DNA of 27,492 bases from Nemertoderma westbladi (lineage: Eukaryota; Xenacoelomorpha; Nemertodermatida; Nemertodermatidae). Of this stretch, positions 20,002 to 27,492 are shown piece by piece. The notes beneath the pieces are model-generated. The model was not told the origin of the DNA. It searched no databases and worked only from the letters and a program-made list of their open reading frames with translations. Numbering within the stretch: position 1 is the stretch's first letter; the number at the start of each line of letters is the position of its first letter. Position numbers and translations under genes: made by a program. The DNA is taken from positions 1 to 27,492 of the forward strand of contig JAUCBJ010002386.1 of assembly GCA_032718475.1 (NCBI GenBank). Reading direction: 5' to 3'.

Positions 20002-20008
20002 TTTTTAA
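19733..20008 (+). pseudogene. N-terminal region of RTE-like ORF (copy A3), truncated
   Basis: The ATG at 19733 opens the same N terminus as A2 ('MDYISNAEV'), with about 91 residues up to 'VPPRPTN' and then unrelated T-rich sequence. The region is Pro/Gly/Ser-rich and precedes the endonuclease. An upstream in-frame ATG at 19664 is also open. No catalytic residue is included. Confidence 0.8.
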
Positions 20009-20674
20009 ATGAAAAATTAGAAAAAAACTATTATATTTTTCTTTTTTTTTTAATTGGGTTATTTCATATTTTTAAAAATTTTAAATTTTTTTTACAAAAT
20101 TACCTACCATCAGAAATAGAAAATATAAATATAAAAGTGGTCGAAACATATGGAAGAAATGAACATGCTAGTTCCAAACAGTGTAGTCTTTTTACATAAA
20201 TTTATTAAACCTCATGGTGGTGCTATGGGGATCCAAACATTTTTTTTCGAAATTTCTACGATGATTCTCTCTTCGACGGTATGTGTAGTGTATATCATTA
20301 TCTATGCATTTTTAAACCACAGGTCAAATTAATGTACAAAAATCGTGAGGGTAGTACCCACCTTAAGGGGGGGGGGGGGGGGGGGTAGCACCCCCAAATT
20401 GAACCTCACATTTTTGTGTCTCTGGACCATAAAATTGGGTGAAAATTATGGACTGTCTGAGAATAAACAAACCAAATATTTTTAAAATTGGCCCCAAAAT
20501 GGCTCCGTAATGGCCCAAAGTACCTAGGGCTATTTCTCCACCAATATTTGTTGAAATTTGTCGAAATTTGGAAAATAGGTTCAGAAGTCTTCTGCCAATT
20601 CTTCTGAATAAATTTTTCCTTCAAATGCTCTGGAGCCTTTTTAGAACAAAATGGCCCCAAAAAGGTATTTTTTT

Positions 20675-20697
20675 AGCCTTTTTGATATAAAAAGGCT
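20675..20697. repeat. Perfect inverted repeat, 9-bp arms
   Basis: AGCCTTTTT (20675-20683), loop GATAT, AAAAAGGCT (20689-20697). Confidence 0.88.
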
Positions 20698-20987
20698 CCA
20701 GGTCATTTTCAACCCAAAATATGGAGATGGGTAATCTTAACATGTATACCAAATTTCAACTCATTTCAGTTAAAATTGGCGGAGAAAATAGCCTTTTTCA
20801 TGAAAAAACGTCATTCTGAGATATGGGTGTTTAAAGTTTAAGGAACAATTCAAACCTTCCCGCTATTTTAGATAATTCCATTTTTCTACATATATATAAC
20901 TTTGTCAAAAATGAATGAAATTCAATGAAATTTTTCATGCTTGCTAACAGATAACTAGTAAAACAACGTTTTAGCAATTTTATTCAT

Positions 20988-21034
20988 AATCGTACCGTGA
21001 GAGCCTTTTTTTATAAAAAGGGCCCCGTACGATT
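20988..21034. repeat. Compound inverted repeat
   Basis: The outer arms AATCGTAC (20988-20995) and GTACGATT (21027-21034) are perfect; inside, GCCTTTTT faces AAAAAGGGC. The inner part resembles the hairpin at 20675-20697. Confidence 0.82.
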
Positions 21035-21204
21035 GTAAAATATAGTGCTGCTCGAAGGCTTTTCAAAAATCAGGCTAGCTCTTACGTTTTGGGTAATGAC
21101 TTGAGTTTGAAAAAATATATGAGAAAACTGTTTGCACATTTGAAATCTCCATTAAATTTTGCACATGATAGAATAAAAAAACTTTTTTGTCAATTTCAAA
21201 AATA

Positions 21205-21230
21205 CCCCCCCCCCCCCCCCCCCCCCCCCC
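21205..21230. repeat. Poly-C tract, 26 bp
   Basis: The longest homopolymer in the window. Confidence 0.92.
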
Positions 21231-21452
21231 TTAATGGAACCGTTTCAACAAAACAAAGTTATGTTAACATCTGGCCGCTGCATTCAGCTTGGCATAAGAA
21301 AATATATTAAATGTTTCCTCACTGTGTCTGTTCCATTGTTTGCTGGAGATCCTTCATCACCAGGGCTTCATTGGGAGCGTATTTATCTTAGCAATGTTAG
21401 CTTACAACCAGTATTATTAGCATTTCTCAAGACCCACCTTATCGTCCCGTTG

Positions 21453-21459
21453 TATAAAA
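21453..21459 (+). promoter_or_regulatory. TATA-box-like element upstream of the candidate leader exon
   Basis: TATAAAA lies 30 bp upstream of about 21485, the position at which the candidate exon begins. It would place a transcription start right at the exon. The pyrimidine-rich stretch ending TTGCAG at 21488 could instead be a splice acceptor; the two readings compete. Confidence 0.4.
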
Positions 21460-21488
21460 CTTGATCAATAGTTTTTATTTTATTGCAG

Positions 21489-21586
21489 ACGATAAACTCA
21501 ACCCCTAACATATCACAATGGAAAAAATAATGATTGTATTCATTCTGATGGCTATGTACCAAATTAACACCAGTGTTAAAGCCTGG
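21489..21586 (+). CDS. Candidate first coding exon of a secreted or membrane protein (signal-peptide-like)
   Basis: After TTTTATTGCAG (possible acceptor ending at 21488) come 29 bases of possible 5' UTR, an ATG at 21518, and 23 codons ending at 21586 before GTGAGT, a consensus splice donor. The encoded leader starts 'MEKIMIVFILMAMYQ' and ends 'NTSVKAW': a charged n-region, a hydrophobic core of about 10 residues and a small-residue cleavage-like site (SVKA). This is a typical signal peptide encoded on its own exon in phase 0. No downstream exon was convincingly found before RTE-like copy A4 at 22733 or afterwards, so the protein is unidentified. The composition is unlike the retrotransposon ORFs. 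Confidence 0.5.
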
Positions 21587-22732
21587 GTGAGTCGAAATTT
21601 GTTGAATAATTACAAATTCTGAAATAATCTACATAGCAAAAAAAATATCAACCGAATGTTTCTTAGGTAGTGGTAATGTGCTTGTGAATATTGGGTTTTG
21701 AAATCGGTGCTTAGACTATAAAGCTCCTTGGCCAGATGAATAATTAATGGACTAAGGTATCACACCCAACTGAGAGAATTGGAATTTAAAAGCTACAGTA
21801 GGTTCGGGTTTTGAGTCCAAATTGTATCAGTTGACAAATATAATTGATTATAATGGTTTCGATCGAAATTGATTGAATGAATGGCCAAAATAAGACGAAG
21901 TAGAAGCAATCAAGTAATAATTAAATGCACAGCACAAAAAAAGAAGTGTAGGTGATATTTATTTGTAATTTTGACTAATATTAAGGCAACAATGAGATTC
22001 GAAAAGTACAACAAAATGATATTTAAGGGTTGGATAGAAAAAATGGTCCTGTTGACTTTCATTTATTGTTTTGGATAGAATAACACGTTATTGAATAACG
22101 AGCCACCTAACCTGCTACTATCCACGAATCTACCTATTTGGATATTAATCGCATTCGGACTTTCATCCTGGAATCATGTTAATCATCAGCCAGCAGGTTT
22201 GGCTTATTATTCCTTAGACACTTGTACATAACGGTTCCAGGCTGATTTGCCCCTAAGTGCCTCTATATTTACAGGTAGCATATATGTACCACATTTCCTA
22301 GAGCACAATTTCCCTGACTCATGTTTGTTTACCAACTGATGTCATACATTAGGCACATTATTTATTGTATTATATTTTGCTATCATTATTATATTCACCT
22401 GCTGCTGTGCTGGTATTATTATTATTGTCATCATTTCATGTACAAGTGGGGTGGGTGACATAGATGTGTAATGGAGACCAGTATTTTTGTCTTAAAATAA
22501 AAAATTTATGATATGGTGGCGGGAAATATGAACTCATTTGGCAGAAACCTATAACTTCTGAAGTCATTTCAACTATATCAGCCCAGTCTGTGATATGTGA
22601 ATTTGTACGGTATGATTTACTGTAGTGGGTTTATAAAAATCACCTATTTTTTGAAAACCTTTAATTTGCCAAAGATGCAAGTTACGGTTGGAAATTTTTA
22701 TTTAAGTTTGTCCGCTATTTGGTATACCCTTA
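21587..22732. other. Non-coding; possible intron of the leader-exon gene
   Basis: AT-rich with no long frame. It contains the second copy of the dispersed 24-bp word (22062-22085) and a (TTA/ATT)-rich stretch near 22370-22440. Confidence 0.45.
22062..22085 (+). repeat. Second copy of the dispersed 24-bp word
   Basis: Identical to 17700-17723. The flanks soon diverge on the right. Confidence 0.75.
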
Positions 22733-23750
22733 TGATATTCTGAGTCATTAATTCAGAAAACTTGCCACTTCCATGTAGCATAAAGGAGGTGCTACCAGTG
22801 GCTGCTTAGACCCTCATACTAAGGGCATAATCTGATCTTGTAACTAAGACCCATTCGTTCTGGGATAGGGACACCCTTGATCCTGGGTTAATTAAGGGCA
22901 CCTATCCTCAGCTGCATGGTAATGGTCAGATTGTGGCAGATTGAGGCACAAATGGCAGGTCAGGAGTAGAGTGTACTCATCTCCAATTTGAGTGCACTAC
23001 ATGCGACATGCACCTGGCAGCAGGAGTACAGGGCTTGGCCCTGCAAATGATCTGCATAGCCAATGGTAGACATTGTAATATATATTTATAGCCAAAAGCG
23101 GGTCAAGTGCTTCATAGTAGGTATGGGTGATGGGACCCATATCTGACTCGACAGCGACCCCCACCCTGTGGAATGGCAAACCAGGGCGTGGTATTCCACC
23201 GGCCACTACAGGCCAGTGGAATTACCGTCGAACACAATTGGCCTCACAGGCGTCATTTATTTCCTGACTGGTTGCCTGTCTTACCCCCCTACTAGAGATG
23301 AGAGCAGCCAACAGGTCTGCGAATCCCCTTCATTGTGACCTTTCTGACTCAAACCCTTGGTCACCAAGGAGGACAGATTGTGAGCAGGAGAGGGATTCTG
23401 GGGTTGGAGGCTACTCTCATCTTCAACCCCTACCAACCAATACCTTGGTGAACCTGAGGCAAGTCAATGGAGTAGCCTTAGTTAATGCCCTAACACACGG
23501 TTCCCCAATGCGACAAGGTGAACTGACTGTCCAGGCAGATAAGCGTTGCCTTAGTGGAGTGGGTGTTCAAGAGCATCGAATGCAGACTGGACAGTCTGAA
23601 AAGCTTCTTCTTAAGGACATGGAAGCGGTTGGCGAATACCCTCGCATCCGAAGATTATAGTTGAAATTGACATTCAGCATTAGACAATATAGACCAAATC
23701 CATTGCCACTTCTCAAGTTATGGAAGACTGACTAAGAAGTTTCCTAACAT

Positions 23751-24063
23751 GGTTTAGATGGAGTCCGGACAATTGCGACCCGGACAATTGCAACCCGATC
23801 AAATGCGACCCATGTTTTTAAATAAAAATTATAGGTCGCAATTGTCAATGACATACAATGATACAATAATATTTATCAATGATGTACATTACATCTTTTT
23901 ATCTGGATCCAAACAATTGCGACCCGGACAATTGCGACATGGTCAATTGCAACCCATACAATTGCGACCTGGTCAAATGCGACCCATAACTTTTTCCCAA
24001 AATGATGGGTCGCAATTGTCCGGGTCGCAATTGTCCGGGTCGCAATTGTCCAGGTCGCAATTG
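23751..24063. mobile_element. Foldback element built from thirteen 15-bp units, inserted in A4
   Basis: Direct units (GGACAATTGCGACCC and variants) start at 23767, 23782 and 23797. One inverted unit is at 23833. Five direct units run from 23911 to 23985 and four inverted units from 24007 to 24066, all in exact 15-bp register within a block. The insert therefore consists of two stem-loop modules in tandem. It is flanked by an exact 9-bp repeat TCCTAACAT (23742-23750 and 24064-24072), which lies inside an imperfect ~19-bp duplication. The uninterrupted counterpart in A2 confirms that this is an insertion. It has no coding capacity of its own. Confidence 0.85.
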
Positions 24064-24329
24064 TCCTAACATCGGTTCAGATTGTATGCTATTCTCCAAC
24101 TAGTGTTGCCCAAGTAGAGGAGGTGGAAAATTTATTCCACATTCTACAAGCAGCAACTGATGAAGTGGATCAGCATGCATTCTTATCTTTCCTGGGCGAC
24201 TTTAATGCCAGTCTCCATCACTCCTCAAATTCGCCACAGGTCTACAGCAATAGTGCCAACCAAAATTCCTGCCGTTATCAGTATTCTGTTTGTAGCAGAA
24301 GAAATATTAAAAAAAAATATCGACTCATA

Positions 24330-24612
24330 AGTTTTAGGGCCTAGCAGAGGGTAGCAAAGCAGTGAATGGCCTGTCTTCTAGCCCTTGGTACTGTCAGACT
24401 GAAGTAACCGGTATTTTTTGCTTCTGTTATGTGCTTGTTGCGCCATCAGCGCTACAGAAGAATTCATAGAATCTTATAGAACGCAACAAAATGTACAAGC
24501 AAATGGAATTCGATTTAAATGAATAAACCAATCCTAGGTTGTTGCGCTGTTGCACCAATGCTGATGATTGGTTATAAAATCTGCTGCACCATTGCGCTGT
24601 TGTGTATTTTCC
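24330..24612. other. Sequence inside A4 without counterpart in A2
   Basis: Between the GDFN and IDHIL blocks A4 holds about 280 bp that do not align with A2. They include twice the word TTGCGCTGTTG (near 24542 and 24594). It may be another decayed insertion; the edges are not sharp. Confidence 0.45.
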
Positions 24613-24921
24613 AGGAAGCCTCCCAGATTGACCATATTCTGTTTTGTAAGAAATACAGGAGCTCTGTATATCAATGTACAGGATTTACTCACCTTCACCT
24701 GTGATCACTGTCTTATTGTGGCTAAGGTAAGACTTAGTCTCCATGCAAGCAGATCTAAGAAATCTACATTACCATGGCAGGATTGCTCCTCTTTATTGCA
24801 ACACCCAGGTTGAGATCCAGCTTTATACTAGAAATGAGGTAGGATGCCGTTGCATCTGTGGCATGACTGGGAGGAAAACCCAACCAATCACCACGGTTAA
24901 GGCAGAATCACCAGGTTCTGC

Positions 24922-25850
24922 TTGAAATTCGCCTTAATGTTTGGAAGGCCCACTTTGAAAAGATCCTCAATAATGACAGGGTTTTGCCAGATAAATTTTC
25001 AGAAGAAAAAGTGTCTGAGACTTTACTCCCAGATTCCCATTGGTGATATCTCCTTTGCTGAAGTTAAGGCTTCTGCAAAGAGAATTAAGACCAATTGTGC
25101 AGGTGGAGTAGATTGTGTCCCCTGAGGTCTTTAAAATCCCAGTGTTTGGAGGTCATTTACCACATCTTATTAGTCATGTACAGAGCGATGAGAATGCCAC
25201 AAGAAATTAAAACAAATATGTTAGTGCCAGTTCTCAAGATCTTTAGATAGATATTTTCAGGGTATCTCATTTATAGCTGCAAAGCTATACAATATAATTA
25301 TATTACATCGTAGATCCCATTGAGAGACTGCTATGCGGAAATCAGAATAGTTTCTGTAAAGGTTGAGGGATCATATCATGGAACACATTTTGGCACTTAA
25401 AAGGATAATTAAAGAGTTGTCAAAAAAGAAAGACGGACATGTGGCTGTTATCTTTGTTGACTTCTTCAAGGCCTTCAATTCAGTCTTTCGCTCATGTATG
25501 ATCAGCATACTTTCATTATATGAGATTACTGATTAAATTATTGCAGCAATCAGATCAGTATACGATGGTTAAACGACATTTTTGTCTACTGTTGACAGAG
25601 ACACAGAACCATTTGTGATATGGGGAGTCTCCAGGGTGATACACGTGTACCTTTCTTATTCATAATTGTGGTTGACTATGTTCTGCACATGTCCTTAGAT
25701 CATTATAATGATGATGGGGTGATGATAACTCCACCTACTGGCTCCAGAAGTCGAGGAAATCCTGCCAAGTACCTATCTGATCTAGACTTTGCTGATGATT
25801 TAGGAGTACACTAAGAATCACTACAGGGAGAGCCCATCGGATCCTCAGCT
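24922..25850 (+). pseudogene. Reverse transcriptase region of RTE-like copy A4, heavily decayed
   Basis: Recognisable blocks in order: linker end and 'GDISFAEVKASAKRIKTN' (about 25040-25100), the SGVDG-like block, motif A 'VIFVDFFKAFNSV' (about 25450-25490; the second Asp of the block is replaced by Asn), motif B 'GSLQGDTRVPFLFIIVVDYV' (about 25620-25685), and 'DLDFADDLGV' (about 25780-25810). Stops and frameshifts separate them, and homology stops near 25856. Not functional. Confidence 0.82.
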
Positions 25851-25856
25851 TATTAG

Positions 25857-26135
25857 GATGCACCGATAATTGTTATTATATACAGGACTCAAACAGGAGC
25901 ACATTATAGTAGAGTTTGTTTCTTATAATGTTTTAATTGGCATAACTGCTTAAGGTACCTTAAGACGCCACCTATAAGCAATATGCCATGCTTTCATTGT
26001 ATTATACTTAATGAATAAAAAGTGCATTAATAATAATACAATGATATTTATTAAAAACATCAGGCACTTCAGGAAGAAACAAACACGCGCGCTGAGATTG
26101 TCTTATATACAAATTCAGCTCCGAAATCCAGCTTT
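25857..26135. other. Non-coding with an 11-bp-arm hairpin
   Basis: CATTGTATTAT (25995-26005) pairs perfectly with ATAATACAATG (26033-26043), with a further TTAATG/CATTAA pair inside. AATAAA occurs in the loop region (from about 26013). No gene recognised. Confidence 0.75.
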
Positions 26136-26137
26136 AG

Positions 26138-26222
26138 GCTCATTAACTAGGCTCATTACTTAATAACTAGGCTCATTACTTAATAACTAGGCTCATTACT
26201 TAATAACTAGGCTCATTACTAG
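26138..26222. repeat. 20-bp tandem repeat, about 3.5 exact units plus a degenerate one
   Basis: The unit GCTCATTACTTAATAACTAG runs from 26151 to 26220 without change, preceded by a shortened unit at 26138-26150. Confidence 0.93.
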
Positions 26223-27492
26223 CCCAAATCGTGGCCTGGAGCCTAGAGTTGGAAAAATAAATTATCTGCTTAGGTTTGAGGGAGATAGTTAGGTAGATTT
26301 GCATCAGATATTAATACCAGCTGCAAACTGAGTGTTTGTTTCTCTTACTTGTGTGTCTAACTTCGCTCATCCAGCAGACAATCATACCCATTAGGTCTAG
26401 ACCTACTTTGTCTATTGTAGTGCTCCAGTGGCTGTTGGCCGATTCTACAATTACACCTAAATCATATACTGAGGGGTTAATGAGATTCCGTACCCATTCA
26501 GCACAACACATTCACAAATCACTTTCAGCTGTTTAAATATTCAAAACCAATCTATAGTATAAAGTAGGAAAAAGGTAAATAAATAAGCTAAGACTTCTCG
26601 AACTTTATGAAACACAGTCAACAATGAAATGTGTAACTATGTCAGATTAAATAAAACAGCAAGATATAAAAAGAATGTCAACATAGCAACTAGCTACTAA
26701 AACATACAAATGTTAAACAATATTTTATTTACTGTCTTTAATAATCTATCAAAGCCTGCTATAAAATTATTTTGAGAAATTCAACGAAGAGATTTGGCTC
26801 TTTTGACAGATTTTGTTCAGTACAACATATTATACATTGTTTATACACACACACTCCTTCCATACTAAACATGGGGTCACACTATAATTCACTCCACTTT
26901 ACAGTCAACATTGTATCCGGTGTCACAGGCGAAAATGATTTGAAGAATGAAGAATGATTTCATATTCAGTTTTCATTACCAGTCGTATCGTGATGTTACA
27001 ATTTTGGAATTAAGCTTCACACAAACTCTATGCAAAGTACTTTATAGGCCTACCATAAATTATTTGTTCTTATCCTCATCGCGATACATATCACTTAGAT
27101 CAGCAAACAGTAATGCGCTAGCTACTATGTGGTTAGTTTATTACAAAATTTCATATTATAGCTAAACAAACAAACAATGTTCTTACATCATATCCAACTG
27201 TGTTTATTTCCAATCATATATGAACCGTATACCACACCATATACATACATACACCTTATCTCCCATGTTATGTCATCAAATACATTTATGGTAATAAACA
27301 TGCAGTATAATACTGTATAGCAGCAGTTTAGCACACTCGACCAAATTAGTGAAGATATAATATCTCCACACTCACTTATGTTTACTGTGATAGAAGCTTA
27401 ATGTGAATCAATAAAACCTACGCAAGAGTGCTAAATTCGAAGAATATTACTTGTTATCGCAATTTGTTGTTATACATTAAATACTAAATTTT
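26223..27492. other. No gene recognised
   Basis: AT-rich. A frame is open on both strands near 26311-26536, but neither product resembles a known family and no convincing splice sites bound it. No repeats or structures stand out to the end of the window. Confidence 0.5.

Larger units (their letters stand above)
20009..21204. other. Non-coding, AT-rich, several hairpins and a G19 run
   Basis: No gene recognised. It includes G19 at 20367-20385, hairpins at 20675-20697 and 20988-21034, and repeated words GGCCCCAAAA and GCCTTTTT. The repeated words suggest a decayed mobile element of unknown type. Confidence 0.5.
23298..24813 (+). pseudogene. Endonuclease region of RTE-like copy A4, disrupted
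   Basis: 23298-23660 encodes the N-terminal region and the first endonuclease motifs ('GVQEHRMQTGQ', catalytic Glu). After the foldback insert, 24110-24260 encodes 'FLGDFNAS', and 24612-24690 encodes 'SQIDHILF'. The last motif (DHCLIVAKVRL) is near 24702-24735. The order matches A2, but frame changes and two insertions separate the blocks. The initiation region seen in A3 is deleted. Not functional. Confidence 0.8.
22733..25856 (+). mobile_element. RTE-like copy A4, old and interrupted, 3'-truncated
   Basis: Homology to A2 begins near 22733, about 17 bases inside the family 5' end, and to A1 ends near 25856, inside the RT after the FADD box. A 28-bp insertion lies near 23075, the start-codon region is deleted near 23190, a foldback element is inserted at 23751-24063, unrelated sequence fills about 24330-24612, and much of the linker is missing near 24840. 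It is the most decayed of the longer copies. Confidence 0.85.

Noticed and set aside
22541-22622. Possible second exon of the leader-exon gene
   Set aside because: An acceptor-like TTTGGCAG and a donor-like GGTATG bound a short frame, but the signals are weak and no domain is seen.
23758-24099. ORFs on both strands with repeated QLRPG-like pentapeptides
   Set aside because: These are translations of the 15-bp units of the foldback element, open in both strands by periodicity.
26311-26536. Open frames on both strands near the right end
   Set aside because: No recognisable protein, no supporting splice or promoter signals.

Overview
The window looks like repeat-rich, AT-rich nuclear DNA of a metazoan, most likely an invertebrate. 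The evidence is several non-LTR retrotransposons of animal type (APE-like endonuclease plus reverse transcriptase), a BEL/Pao-type gag remnant, a Ty3/Gypsy pol tail, a tRNA-derived SINE-like sequence, several foldback (MITE-like) hairpins, and one exon-like segment with animal-type splice signals. I cannot name the species. No prokaryotic operon, CRISPR array or rRNA gene is visible.

Layout. About 1-5259 is a nearly complete two-ORF non-LTR element (element 1): an intact ORF1 with coiled coil and nucleic-acid-binding domain, then an ORF2 with PHD finger, endonuclease and reverse transcriptase that is broken only by two small indels. 5280-7317 (minus) is copy A1 of an RTE-like family, lying between two poly-C tracts. 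7570-7658 is an 89-nt near-perfect hairpin. 7968-10009 (minus) is copy A2 of the same RTE-like family, with both termini, a perfect 12-bp target-site duplication and large internal deletions. 10022-12190 holds LTR-retrotransposon debris: a frameshifted BEL/Pao gag (+) followed by a Ty3/Gypsy integrase tail (-). 12597-16100 is a 5'-truncated but otherwise open non-LTR element (element 3) with a poly-A tail and a perfect 14-bp target-site duplication. It interrupts an older diverged tandem repeat with a period of about 165-175 bp.

From 16.1 to 21.2 kb the sequence is mostly non-coding and repetitive. It contains a perfect 14-bp-arm hairpin (16314-16345), a foldback repeat (17620-17830), RTE-like fragment A5 (18068-18358), an AT-rich tract, a SINE-like unit on the minus strand whose body carries a seven-unit 63-bp tandem array, a hAT-like terminus at 19427-19442, RTE-like fragment A3, and more hairpins and poly-G/poly-C runs. 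At 21453-21586 there is a TATA box or splice acceptor, an ATG, a short hydrophobic leader and a consensus splice donor. This is the only candidate host-gene piece in the window. 22733-25856 is RTE-like copy A4, badly decayed and itself interrupted by a foldback element made of thirteen 15-bp units. The remainder, to 27492, has a hairpin, a 20-bp tandem repeat and no recognisable gene.

The retroelement proteins do not form a pathway with one another. Each encodes its own copying machinery: ORF1 RNA binding, endonuclease nicking and target-primed reverse transcription. Nesting gives a relative order of events: the ~170-bp repeat predates element 3, A4 predates its internal foldback, and the poly-C tract probably predates A1.
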